Translations under genes and position numbers: made by a program
The notes under the pieces: model-generated
What the model was told of the DNA's origin: nothing
Databases searched by the model: none
Seen by the model: only the letters and a program-made list of their open reading frames with translations
Origin: Undibacterium sp.
GTDB lineage: Bacteria; Pseudomonadota; Gammaproteobacteria; Burkholderiales; Burkholderiaceae
Direction: 5' to 3'
Assembly (NCBI GenBank): GCA_014376575.1
Contig: JACMRF010000044.1
Span: 1-12,071 of the forward strand
Length of the DNA stretch: 12,071 bases
In this document: piece after piece, positions 1-6,620 of the stretch
Numbering within the stretch: the first letter of the stretch is position 1
Layout: every line of letters begins with the position of its first letter

Positions 1-2
1 AG

Positions 3-143
3 GGGGAAATGTGGCTGACGTGCAACGGCGTGACGCAGTATTTGACAAAAGGGAGCAGATTTACCATTGCGCGTGAGGTGCCTCATACAGAACGCTACGG
101 TTCGCAAGGTGCCACTTACTGGGTGGCACGTCGTATTGGTTGA
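3..143 (+). CDS. C-terminal fragment of a small protein, possibly DUF2917 family
   Basis: An open frame enters from the left edge and stops with TGA at 141-143, giving 46 residues. It opens GEMWLTCNGV, continues through QYLTKGSRFTI and ends TYWVARRIG. The pattern of a W-L/V-T strand, a short acidic or polar turn, a Y/F-L strand and a K/P-G-x-x-F/L-x-I strand resembles DUF2917 proteins, small single-domain cupin-like proteins of unknown function common in Burkholderiales. The start lies outside the window, so length and N-terminus are unknown. It converges on the lipoprotein gene at 266-874 with 122 nt between their stops; I see no clear intrinsic terminator there. The family assignment is by eye from a fragment and is tentative. 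That the frame is coding is supported mainly by its composition and its natural-looking end. Confidence 0.45.
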   Translation, partial: GEMWLTCNGVTQYLTKGSRFTIAREVPHTERYGSQGATYWVARRIG

Positions 144-265
144 GCAAATATTGTTTGTGATGATCGGTTTCGTTTGGCGCTAACGGTTCACGGCATGAAA
201 GACGAGCGAAAAATTGTAAAATTGCGCCTCCAAGATGCCTTATGGGATTGTTAATTACTGACTGA

Positions 266-874
266 TCAAGGAGTCTGTAACGCTAATATTGCCTCTGATG
301 GCGAAGGAAGTGTACGCGTCCCGTACAAGGTGTTTCCTGACAGAATGGATGTCGCGTACTGCACCGATGGATCTGTACGGAAATTGTAAGCAGACTGGTT
401 GAAATTAACTTTTAACCCAAGGGCGGCTACCCTTACCGGGTAAGCTATTTGTATGCCATTAACGTAGTTCCCGTCGTCATCAATCGCCATCAGGAAAGCC
501 ATTAAATTTTCTACAGCGGTAGCGCTATAAAGCGTAGAAATTGCGTAGCGACTGGCATCATACAAAGAAGAATACGGTTGGCTCAAATCTCCGGGCATGG
601 CGAACAGAATAATGTCACCTAATACAAAAGTGACGATATTATTGCCGGTATAGCTGACATAACGTCCTGCCGCTGTGGTCATGTGCGATTCAAAACCGGT
701 GACGCTATTAAAATATTCTAGGCCGGAAATTGTTGGATGCTGTAAATACTCATATCTTGCCTGAGACACCGGAATTACGGGTCTATTGCTGTCTGCAGCA
801 ACCTCGACTACTGCGCCTCCACAACCAGAAAGGTAAAAGCAAGCGAGAGGCAATAGCGCAAAAAGTTTTTTCAT
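266..874 (-). CDS. Predicted outer-membrane or periplasmic lipoprotein of unknown function
   Basis: This encodes 202 residues with a lipoprotein signal peptide: MKK, a hydrophobic stretch at about 4-15, then the lipobox L15-S16-G17-C18. Cys18 is the predicted acylation site and is followed by Gly-Gly, not Asp, so export to the outer membrane is likely. The ATG at 874 has a good Shine-Dalgarno (GGAG, about 7 nt upstream). The mature part has a recognisable layout: SGLEYFN, a TTAAGRYVSY turn, a VTFVLGDIIL strand, then ENLMAFLMAIDDDGNYVNGI at about 120-139. In my knowledge, this glycine/strand block followed by a 'N-x-x-x-x-L-x-x-x-D-x-D-G-x-x-x-N-G-I' block recurs near the N-termini of many proteobacterial surface lipoproteins; its function is unknown to me. 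The C-terminal third shows nothing recognisable. It is monocistronic, and the base composition is more AT-rich than the neighbouring operon. Confidence 0.8.
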   Translation of the reverse strand: MKKLFALLPLACFYLSGCGGAVVEVAADSNRPVIPVSQARYEYLQHPTISGLEYFNSVTGFESHMTTAAGRYVSYTGNNIVTFVLGDIILFAMPGDLSQPYSSLYDASRYAISTLYSATAVENLMAFLMAIDDDGNYVNGIQIAYPVRVAALGLKVNFNQSAYNFRTDPSVQYATSILSGNTLYGTRTLPSPSEAILALQTP

Positions 875-1175
875 GGGATCTCCAAAATGTTTTTCTATAA
901 CGTTTTGCAGATGCGATTAGTTGACTGGTATTTAGCCTATGATCAGGCTCTGCTCATCAGGATGGGCGTAACTTGCGCGCGCTCTATTCGCTTAATTTGC
1001 CTCATTCTTATTGGTTAATTTCTTTTGCAATTTCATTTAAAAAAGAGCTAAAAAAGAGGGTCAGTTTTAATATTCCAACATCCTCTAATCATGCGTCTGC
1101 ACCACTCACCGTCATGTAGCACACAGAGCAATAGTCAATATAAGCGATGCAACTTATCCTAATCACCAAGATAAA

Positions 1176-1193
1176 TGTATTAATTCCGTTACA
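1176..1193 (+). promoter_or_regulatory. Putative TyrR box A
   Basis: TGTATT-AATTCC-GTTACA fits the TyrR/PhhR operator pattern TGTAAA-N6-TTTACA at the outer four bases of each arm, plus one further base of the right arm. It includes the G-N14-C pair known to be most important in E. coli TyrR boxes. It lies directly beside box B (one base between), like the paired strong and weak boxes of classical TyrR promoters. Its centre is about 207 nt upstream of the predicted sigma54 start. Confidence 0.6.
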
Positions 1194-1194
1194 G

Positions 1195-1212
1195 TGTAAT
1201 TAAAACCTTACA
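1195..1212 (+). promoter_or_regulatory. Putative TyrR box B (best match)
   Basis: TGTAAT-TAAAAC-CTTACA matches TGTAAA-N6-TTTACA at five of six bases in each arm, with the G-N14-C pair intact. The centre is at about -188 relative to the predicted sigma54 transcription start, a normal distance for an enhancer-binding protein site. Box A abuts it. A TATAAT hexamer lies just downstream at 1227-1232, so if a sigma70 promoter operates there, occupancy of this box would overlap its -35 region. Confidence 0.68.
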
Positions 1213-1226
1213 TCGCATGCTTTTTT

Positions 1227-1232
1227 TATAAT
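1227..1232 (+). promoter_or_regulatory. Possible sigma70 -10 element, no matching -35
   Basis: This is a perfect TATAAT preceded by a run of T. The region 16-18 nt upstream shows nothing like TTGACA and instead contains the right arm of TyrR box B. It may be chance in AT-rich DNA, or a weak secondary promoter for alr that TyrR would cover. Low confidence. Confidence 0.2.
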
Positions 1233-1275
1233 TAAGACAGAGTATTCTCGCTAATATCAAAAAAATTAATCTATC

Positions 1276-1293
1276 TGTATTGAATTCGATACA
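1276..1293 (+). promoter_or_regulatory. Putative TyrR box C
   Basis: TGTATT-GAATTC-GATACA is a nearly perfect palindrome with the TGTA-N10-TACA outer pattern and the G-N14-C pair of TyrR boxes. The inner arm bases deviate from TGTAAA/TTTACA. The centre is about 107 nt upstream of the predicted sigma54 start and 81 nt from the centre of box B. Finding a third element of the same form and same 18-bp length within 118 bp supports all three. Confidence 0.6.
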
Positions 1294-1333
1294 AATAATT
1301 AATGCAAATCTGTAGAGATTGTTCTAAGGTATT

Positions 1334-1346
1334 GAATTCTTTGATT
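1334..1346 (-). promoter_or_regulatory. Putative IHF site
   Basis: Read on the minus strand, AATCAA-AGAA-TTC matches the IHF consensus WATCAA-N4-TTR at all but the last defined base, and it sits in AT-rich DNA. It lies between TyrR box C and the -24/-12 promoter, where IHF commonly bends DNA to bring an enhancer-binding protein to sigma54 polymerase. The site is degenerate enough to arise by chance, so the positional argument carries most of the weight. Confidence 0.4.
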
Positions 1347-1365
1347 AAATATTATTCATGGGTGA

Positions 1366-1381
1366 TGGCACGGCGATTGCT
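1366..1381 (+). promoter_or_regulatory. Sigma54 (RpoN) -24/-12 promoter of alr-dadA-tyrR
   Basis: TGGCACG-GCGA-TTGCT matches the sigma54 consensus TGGCACG-N4-TTGCW at every defined base. The invariant GG (1367-1368) and GC (1379-1380) are separated by exactly 10 nt. Transcription would begin near 1392, giving a leader of about 60 nt before the alr ATG at 1452. Putative enhancer sites lie upstream, and the third gene of the operon encodes a sigma54 activator. No promoter this good appears elsewhere in the window. Confidence 0.85.
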
Positions 1382-1439
1382 ATATAGCTCGTTATGCTGG
1401 TCTTGCGCGGTGGACGCGAGAATACTGATGGATTACCAC

Positions 1440-1443
1440 GGAG
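1440..1443 (+). promoter_or_regulatory. Ribosome binding site that fixes the alr start
   Basis: GGAG lies 8 nt before the ATG at 1452. The alternative in-frame starts are worse: the ATG at 1428 has only a weak purine stretch upstream, and the ATG at 1302 lies upstream of the promoter. Confidence 0.65.
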
Positions 1444-1451
1444 AAACTGAG

Positions 1452-2633
1452 ATGCAGCAAGAAGCCGGACGTGCGGGCGCGGTACTGAAGATTGATTTAT
1501 CTGCCTTACGCAATAACTACCGCTTGCTGCGCAGTAAGCTGGGGGCGGCGGCTTGTGGCGCGGCGGTCAAGGCCGATGCCTATGGTTTGGGCGCGTTGCG
1601 GGTGTCGCAAACTTTGGTGGAAGAAGGTTGCCGGCATTTGTTTGTCGCGCATCTGGAAGAGGCGATTGCGTTGCGCCCGCATGTAGCGGATATCGTGGCG
1701 ATTTACGTGATGCACGGCTCGCCTGTCGGCTACGAGGCAGAATTTATCGAACATCGCTGCATTCCGGTCTTGAACAGTGCAGAACAAATACTGGCGTGGC
1801 GCGCTTTGGCCGCCGCCAGGCAGACTGAATTGCCAGCGATCATACAGCTCGATACCGGCATGTCGCGCATGGGTTTGTCTGGCGCTGAAGTGCTGGCCTG
1901 GTTGGCCGACCCGGATTTTATTCGTGGAATTAAGCCGCAATATCTAATGAGCCATCTGGCCTGCGCCGAAGATCAGCAGCACCCGATGAATGCGCAGCAG
2001 CTGGCGCTGTTTAATCAATTGCGGACGAAGCTGCCGACCTGTGGTGCTAGTCTGGCAAATTCTTCCGGCATTTTTCTGGGCAGCGAATTTCATTTTGATC
2101 TGGCGCGCCCTGGTGCTGCCTTGTATGGCGTGGCACCGGTTGCCGGCCAAGCTAACCCTATGCAGGCGGTGGCGCATTTGCAGGGCAAGATCATCCAGAC
2201 ACGCGAGATCGCCGCTGGCACAGGCGTGGGCTACGGCCTGACATGGCGCAGCACGCAGCCCAGCCGTATTGCCACCGTGGCGGTGGGCTATGCCGACGGC
2301 TGGTTGCGCGCCCTGAGCAATCGTGGCGTGGTGCACATCGACGGTATCGCAGCGCCCATGGTTGGCAATGTCTCCATGGATACGATCACGATTGATGTCA
2401 GCCATGTTCCACCCGCTAAGCTGGCGCCGGGCGCGCTGGTTGATCTTATCTCCGTTGCCAATACGGTAGATCAGGTGGCGGAACGTGCTGGGACGATAGG
2501 CTATGAAATTTTGACCAGCCTGGGCATGCGCTATCAGCGTGAATATTCAGATACTTATTCAGATACTTATTCAGATACCGATTCAGATGCAAGCCCAGCT
2601 GCGCAGGTGTCTACAGCAACAGCAACTCACTAA
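1452..2633 (+). CDS. alr: Alanine racemase, probably the catabolic (DadX-type) enzyme
   Basis: This is a PLP-dependent racemase interconverting L- and D-alanine in the cytoplasm, 393 residues from the chosen start. The PLP lysine is K40 in [11 protein letters not shown]. The second catalytic base is the tyrosine of GVGYGLTW (Y261). RPGAALYGV and GNVSMD are further family signatures. The start at 1452 follows from the ribosome site, the promoter position and the match of [23 protein letters not shown] to family N-termini; an ATG at 1428 is possible. The usual fold ends near RYQREY at about residue 364. The last 30 or so residues are an added hydrophilic tail made of YSDT repeats and a Ser/Ala/Thr-rich end. 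dadA follows after 20 nt, which points to the catabolic role of supplying D-alanine to the dehydrogenase, as in dadAX operons. A cell-wall role cannot be excluded if this is the only racemase in the genome. Confidence 0.93.
   Translation: MQQEAGRAGAVLKIDLSALRNNYRLLRSKLGAAACGAAVKADAYGLGALRVSQTLVEEGCRHLFVAHLEEAIALRPHVADIVAIYVMHGSPVGYEAEFIEHRCIPVLNSAEQILAWRALAAARQTELPAIIQLDTGMSRMGLSGAEVLAWLADPDFIRGIKPQYLMSHLACAEDQQHPMNAQQLALFNQLRTKLPTCGASLANSSGIFLGSEFHFDLARPGAALYGVAPVAGQANPMQAVAHLQGKIIQTREIAAGTGVGYGLTWRSTQPSRIATVAVGYADGWLRALSNRGVVHIDGIAAPMVGNVSMDTITIDVSHVPPAKLAPGALVDLISVANTVDQVAERAGTIGYEILTSLGMRYQREYSDTYSDTYSDTDSDASPAAQVSTATATH
2544..2591 (+). repeat. 12-bp in-frame tandem repeat in the alr 3' end
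   Basis: Four units of 12 bp: TATTCAGATACT twice exactly (2544-2555, 2556-2567), a third copy with one change (2568-2579) and a diverged fourth (2580-2591). They encode [16 protein letters not shown]. Since the unit is a multiple of three, changes in copy number would lengthen or shorten the tail without breaking the frame. Confidence 0.9.
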
Positions 2634-2653
2634 TAAACTCCGGAGTAAATATA

Positions 2654-3949
2654 ATGAAAGTAGTCATTTTAGGCGCAGGCGTGATCGGTACCGCATCGGC
2701 ATATTACTTGGCCAAGGCAGGTCATGAAGTTACCGTGCTGGAGCGCCAGCCTGCATCGGGGCTGGAAACTAGTTTTGCCAATGCGGGTGAAGTGTCCCCC
2801 GGATATTCTGCTCCTTGGGCAGGGCCTGGTGTGCCGTTGAAGGCGATCAAGTGGCTGATGATGCAGCACAGCCCGCTGGCAATCACCCCTAGCTTTGATC
2901 CGCACATGTGGCGCTGGGTGATGCAGATGCTGATGAATTGTACGACCAAACGCTACGAGATCAACAAGGGCCGCATGCTGCGCATGGCGGAATACAGCCG
3001 CGACGTATTGCAGCAATTGCGCAGCGATACTGGCATTAGCTACGATCAACGAACCCAGGGCACCTTGCAATTGTTTCGTAATCAGCAGCAGCTTGATGCC
3101 TCGGCGACCGATATCGCCATCCTCAAGCGCTACGACGTGCCGTATGAGTCGCTCGATAAAGCGGCATGCCTGAAAGTGGAGCCTGCCCTGGCGCAGGTAC
3201 AGCATAAGTTTATTGGCGCCTTACGTTTGCCCGGCGACGAAACCGGTGATTGCTTCAAGTTCACACAAAATCTGGCCAAGCTGGCAGAAGAATTGGGCGT
3301 TAAGTTTAAGTACGGTGTGAGCATAGAACGTCTGATGACCGAAGGCGACAAGATGACCGGCGTGATGACGTCAGAAGGCGTCGTGACGGCCGATAGTTTT
3401 GTGCTGGCGCTGGGCAGTTATTCACCGATCTTGCTGCGTGATCTGGGCGTAAAAATTCCGGTGTATCCAATCAAAGGCTACTCGATTACCGTACCGATTA
3501 CTGATGCCGCCAGTGCACCGGAATCTACCGTGATGGATGAAACCTACAAGGTGGCGATCACGCGTCTGGGCGACCGAATTCGCGTTGGCGGCACTGCCGA
3601 AATCACTGGCTACAATCTTGATTTACGTGCAGCGCGCAGGGCGACACTGGAGCATTCGGTGAACGATTTATTCCCGAATGGCGGCGACGTATCGCGCGCA
3701 GAATTCTGGACAGGTCTGCGCCCGATGACGCCAGACGGCACGCCTATCGTCGGCCCTACGCCTTTCCGAAATCTGTTCCTGAACACCGGTCATGGCACAT
3801 TGGGCTGGACCATGGCTTGCGGTTCCGGCCAGTTTATCGCCGACGTTGTATCTGGTAAGCGCCCTGAGATTTCGACTGAGGGCTTATTCATGGATAGATA
3901 CGGTAGCGTCAACAAGCCGATTTTTGTCGGCAAAGAACTGCAAGTCTGA
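2654..3949 (+). CDS. dadA: D-amino acid dehydrogenase, small (FAD) subunit
   Basis: This is an FAD flavoprotein of the DAO family that oxidises D-amino acids (classically D-alanine) to 2-oxo acids and ammonia, passing electrons to the respiratory chain at the inner membrane. Its 431 residues equal the usual DadA length. The FAD fingerprint GAGVIG is at 7-12 in an N-terminal Rossmann beta-alpha-beta unit, ending in E30 of VTVLERQ, which binds the adenosine ribose. [22 protein letters not shown] is a DadA hallmark, and the C-terminal [16 protein letters not shown] and [16 protein letters not shown] segments close the FAD site. GGAG lies 8 nt before the ATG. It sits 20 nt after alr and 15 nt before the regulator gene, so the three are very probably one transcript. 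Together, alr and dadA convert L-alanine to pyruvate via D-alanine. Other D-amino acids may also be used. Confidence 0.95.
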   Translation: MKVVILGAGVIGTASAYYLAKAGHEVTVLERQPASGLETSFANAGEVSPGYSAPWAGPGVPLKAIKWLMMQHSPLAITPSFDPHMWRWVMQMLMNCTTKRYEINKGRMLRMAEYSRDVLQQLRSDTGISYDQRTQGTLQLFRNQQQLDASATDIAILKRYDVPYESLDKAACLKVEPALAQVQHKFIGALRLPGDETGDCFKFTQNLAKLAEELGVKFKYGVSIERLMTEGDKMTGVMTSEGVVTADSFVLALGSYSPILLRDLGVKIPVYPIKGYSITVPITDAASAPESTVMDETYKVAITRLGDRIRVGGTAEITGYNLDLRAARRATLEHSVNDLFPNGGDVSRAEFWTGLRPMTPDGTPIVGPTPFRNLFLNTGHGTLGWTMACGSGQFIADVVSGKRPEISTEGLFMDRYGSVNKPIFVGKELQV

Positions 3950-3964
3950 GCCTAGGTCTAATTC

Positions 3965-5524
3965 ATGCGCGTTAATATCCATTTCCAGGATCGTGTCGGG
4001 ATCGCACATGAAATCCTTGCCGTGCTAGCGCGGCGGGGCCTGAACGTGCTTGCCGTTGAGGTCGCGCCGCCCAATATTTATATCGATATTCCTGAACTGA
4101 CCGAGGTGATGCTGGCCTCGCTGCAGGAGGATTGCGATAACGTACCCGGCGTTGGGCAAATTCATATTCTGGATATCTTGCCAGGACTGCGGCGTCAGTT
4201 AAATCTCGATACGATGATGGCGGTGATGGAAGACCCGGTGATCGTCATTGATGCGGTAGGCAAGGTCGTGATTGCCAATGCGGCGGCGGCAGTCGTCGCC
4301 GGCATGAGCGAGGAGGCGCTTTGCCAGAAAACCTTGATCGATCTGTTGGGCGAGTCGGCAACGCAAAATGAGTTGATATCGAATGCATTTCGCGTTCCTT
4401 CGCGAGAAGTGATGTTGAACGGTGAGCCTTTTCTGATGGATGTGACGCCAGTGTCTGAACCTTTGTCGGACGGCATGACCAAGCCGGTTCAGGCGATCGG
4501 TGCATTGCTCACCTTGCATGCGCCGAAGCGGATTGGCGGTCGCCTGCATGCCATTCAGCATCTGGAAGGGAGCGGGTTTCATTTTATTCTCGGCGAATCT
4601 GAGCAGATTCATGGTTTGAAGAAAAGAGCGGCACGCGTGGCTGTTGTGGATGCGCCTTTGCTGATCACCGGCGAAACCGGTACAGGTAAAGAATTGCTGG
4701 CGCAGGCTTGCCATGGCGTGAGCGCACGCAGGGATTCACCATTTCTCGAGCTTAATTGCGCCGCCTTGCCTGAGAGCCTGGCAGAAAGCGAACTGTTTGG
4801 TTACATGGCGGGCGCGTTTACGGGCGCGCAGCGCGGGGGTAAGCCTGGCCTGATAGAAATGGCCGATGGTGGGACGGTATTTCTCGATGAAATCGGCGAG
4901 ATGTCCTTGTATCTGCAAGCCAAGTTATTACGCTTTCTGAATGACGGTAAGTTCCGCCGCATCGGCGGCGATAAAGAGGTTAAGGTAAATGTGCGCATTA
5001 TTAGCGCCACGCACAGAAACCTCAAAAAAATGGTGCAAGAGGGCGCCTTCCGCGAAGATCTTTTCTATCGTTTGAACGTGTTGCATCTTGATATGCCCGC
5101 CTTGCGCGAACGGCCTGACGATATTTTAATGTTGGCAAGGCACTTTATCGAACGCGCCTGCACCCAAGCGCAAAAACCTGTCTGCAGACTGAATGCCGCT
5201 GCGTGTGCCGCACTAGTATCGAATCGCTGGCCAGGCAATGTGCGCCAGCTGCAAAACGTCGTATTCAGGGCAATCACCATGTCGGACCAGCGCGTACTCG
5301 ACGCGGCGGATCTGGATTGGGCGGAGGGTAGTATCACTGCGGACGACGTGAAGGGCGATGTTGCGGAGAGTTGGGAGCTGTCAGTGAATGCGTTTGAGGC
5401 TGCCTTGCTGGAAAAACTTTATCCGCAATATCCTTCAAGCAGAAAGCTGGCAGCCAGACTTGCTACCTCGCATTCTATGGTCGCCGCCAAATTACGCAAG
5501 CACGGCATTCCAAAAAAACGCTGA
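3965..5524 (+). CDS. tyrR: TyrR/PhhR-family sigma54-dependent regulator
   Basis: This 519-residue regulator has the full TyrR architecture. An N-terminal ACT domain (about 1-70, [18 protein letters not shown]) is the likely amino-acid sensor. A PAS-like domain follows (about 78-190). The AAA+ domain (about 205-435) has Walker A GETGTGKE (K242), the GAFTGA loop at 283-288 and Walker B VFLDE (305-309). The C-terminal TyrR-type HTH is at about 489-515 ([20 protein letters not shown]). E. coli TyrR lacks GAFTGA and does not use sigma54; here it is intact, as in Pseudomonas PhhR, so sigma54 activation is expected. The ribosome site is weak (TAGG, 8 nt before the ATG) and only 15 nt separate it from dadA, suggesting low-level or coupled translation. 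Three TyrR-type boxes upstream of alr suggest autoregulation. The ligand is unknown: aromatic amino acids by family, but alanine or D-amino acids are possible from context. It converges on yacG with only 4 nt between stops. Confidence 0.9.
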   Translation: MRVNIHFQDRVGIAHEILAVLARRGLNVLAVEVAPPNIYIDIPELTEVMLASLQEDCDNVPGVGQIHILDILPGLRRQLNLDTMMAVMEDPVIVIDAVGKVVIANAAAAVVAGMSEEALCQKTLIDLLGESATQNELISNAFRVPSREVMLNGEPFLMDVTPVSEPLSDGMTKPVQAIGALLTLHAPKRIGGRLHAIQHLEGSGFHFILGESEQIHGLKKRAARVAVVDAPLLITGETGTGKELLAQACHGVSARRDSPFLELNCAALPESLAESELFGYMAGAFTGAQRGGKPGLIEMADGGTVFLDEIGEMSLYLQAKLLRFLNDGKFRRIGGDKEVKVNVRIISATHRNLKKMVQEGAFREDLFYRLNVLHLDMPALRERPDDILMLARHFIERACTQAQKPVCRLNAAACAALVSNRWPGNVRQLQNVVFRAITMSDQRVLDAADLDWAEGSITADDVKGDVAESWELSVNAFEAALLEKLYPQYPSSRKLAARLATSHSMVAAKLRKHGIPKKR

Positions 5525-5528
5525 GCTG

Positions 5529-5720
5529 TTAATCTTTGTGCTCAGGGCTTTCTAATTCGGAGTCTTCAGGAAGATTGACCGCAGGGATAGCGTATTTTTC
5601 TTCCGCCCAAGCGCCCAAATCTATTTGTTTGCATCGGTTTGAGCAAAATGGCCGGAATGTGCTGGTGTCGTTCCAGATTACTTTGGTGCCGCAGCTAGGG
5701 CAATCAACTTGTGTAGCCAT
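5529..5720 (-). CDS. yacG: DNA gyrase inhibitor YacG (zinc protein)
   Basis: A small cytoplasmic zinc protein of 63 residues, the usual size for YacG, which in E. coli binds GyrB and blocks DNA binding by gyrase. The zinc site is C7-x2-C10 and C26-x3-C30, within the motifs [10 protein letters not shown] and [21 protein letters not shown]. The second motif is diagnostic. The acidic C-terminal tail is typical. It is the last gene of the minus-strand cluster, 43 nt after zapD. No real Shine-Dalgarno precedes the ATG: the upstream strand is a poly-T stretch, so translation may be weak. Its stop lies 4 nt from the stop of the oppositely oriented tyrR gene, leaving no room for a terminator between them. 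Confidence 0.92.
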   Translation of the reverse strand: MATQVDCPSCGTKVIWNDTSTFRPFCSNRCKQIDLGAWAEEKYAIPAVNLPEDSELESPEHKD

Positions 5721-5739
5721 GAGAATTAAAAAAAGGTCT

Positions 5740-5770
5740 AAAAATAGGGTTTAAAAATAGAGTTTAAAAA
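5740..5770. repeat. Short 13-bp tandem repeat between zapD and yacG
   Basis: AAAAATAGGGTTT (5740-5752) is followed directly by AAAAATAGAGTTT (5753-5765), and a third partial copy begins at 5766. It covers the last bases of zapD and the space before yacG. It is small and AT-rich and may simply be replication slippage. Confidence 0.5.
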
Positions 5771-6519
5771 TTACAGAGGGTGAGTTCAAATGGAATATCG
5801 CTCTCAAATGCCTTAGGCTTCATATCGCCACCCTGTGACATGAAACGTATCCAAAGCATATATTTATTGGCGGAAATTTCAGGAATGGCGCCCATTTCCC
5901 GCGCTAGACTGACACGCAGTAACTGGTAAACCTTGCCTTGCAACATTTGCTGATAGCTGCCTGCCTGCGCAATTACTTTGGTGGTCACGCCAGACTCGCG
6001 TAGCAATCGGAGTACAACACTGATGGCGTTAAATAAAGGGGCAATCGGCGCAAACCACATGGAGATATCTGCAAATCGTTTTTCGACAGAATTTTTTTGC
6101 CAAGCGTAATAACTGGGCAGATCAAATTCACATGCACCACCGGGTATGATAGTGCGGCCACGAATACTCATCAGCCATTCATTGTCACGGATATTTTGCC
6201 CAGTTTTGCCAGTCGAGGCGATTAATGCAGCGCTGGCACGATCCACATCGCCTAGCACTTGATCAAGCATGTCAGCCTGAACATTGGGATTGGATTTGAA
6301 ACTGATCAGCGTCTGTTTTTGACGCTCTAATTCTTGTAGTAAGTCGGACTTCAGATCGGCGCGACCTGCGACTTCGAGCATTTCAAAAATGGTGGCGATG
6401 GCAACGTGGTGCTGTAGAGGATCTGACTGATGCACAAAAAAAGAAAATTTTTCGTACAGGTCTTCCAATCGCAACAAGGTGCGAATACGCTCGTTAAAAG
6501 GGTATTCGTAAACAATCAA
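5764..6519 (-). CDS. zapD: Cell division protein ZapD (Z-ring associated)
   Basis: ZapD cross-links FtsZ filaments and helps organise the cytokinetic ring. This is 251 residues, the normal length. The N-terminus VYEYPFNERIRTLLRLEDLYEKF and the central NEWLMSIRGRTIIPGGACEFDLPSYYAW are family hallmarks; the C-terminal half carries the KYMLWIRF segment. The start is TTG (6517-6519), with AGGG 8 nt upstream (6528-6531). No ATG is available near the conserved N-terminus, and a rare start is common in this family. It lies 101 nt after coaE, a longer gap than elsewhere in the cluster, so it may have its own promoter, although I see no convincing one. yacG follows after 43 nt. In many proteobacteria coaE, zapD and yacG stay together next to the pil genes. 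Confidence 0.93.
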   Translation of the reverse strand: MIVYEYPFNERIRTLLRLEDLYEKFSFFVHQSDPLQHHVAIATIFEMLEVAGRADLKSDLLQELERQKQTLISFKSNPNVQADMLDQVLGDVDRASAALIASTGKTGQNIRDNEWLMSIRGRTIIPGGACEFDLPSYYAWQKNSVEKRFADISMWFAPIAPLFNAISVVLRLLRESGVTTKVIAQAGSYQQMLQGKVYQLLRVSLAREMGAIPEISANKYMLWIRFMSQGGDMKPKAFESDIPFELTLCNF

Positions 6520-6620
6520 AATAATATCCCTGTAATAGTTGTGCTAGCTTAAGTTTTACGTGATTCTGAACCATGCTGATTAAAAATACAAACAAATTGC
6601 AAACATTACCTCGTATTCGC

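Larger units (their letters stand above)
875..1451. other. AT-rich intergenic control region between the lipoprotein gene and alr
   Basis: There are 577 nt without a convincing gene. The in-frame ATG at 1302 opens into alr, but codons 1302-1451 encode a sequence unlike alanine racemase N-termini and contain the sigma54 promoter, so I treat them as untranslated. The right half holds three TyrR-type boxes, a putative IHF site and the -24/-12 promoter, each listed separately. The left half (875-1170) should contain the minus-strand promoter of the lipoprotein gene, but I cannot pick a convincing -35/-10 pair. It has a small inverted repeat, AGCCT-N6-AGGCT, at 934-949. Confidence 0.7.

Noticed and set aside
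311..327. Inverted repeat TGTACG-N5-CGTACA resembling an operator
   Set aside because: The length is 17 bp, not the 18 bp of the TyrR pattern, and it lies inside the 3' part of the lipoprotein coding region far from any start.
963..980. A second sigma54-like sequence (TGGGCGTAACTTGCGC)
   Set aside because: The GG to GC spacing is 8 or 9 nt for the TTGC reading and the -24 arm is poor, while the 1366 site is a full match. It is also about 490 nt from alr.
1039..1060. Short direct repeat AAAAAAGAG in the intergenic region
   Set aside because: It is low-complexity A-rich sequence with only two copies and nothing linked to it.
1309..1326. A possible fourth TyrR box beginning TGTAGA
   Set aside because: The right arm reads TCTAAG in place of TTTACA and lacks the essential C, so it does not fit the G-N14-C pattern.
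1506..2405. Long open frames on the minus strand under alr
   Set aside because: They are shadows of a clear alanine racemase gene, with compositions (many His, Arg, Gln) typical of antisense readings of GC-rich codons.
2669..3205. A 178-codon minus-strand frame under dadA
   Set aside because: It is the antisense of a fully conserved dadA region, with no own ribosome site or recognisable protein sequence.
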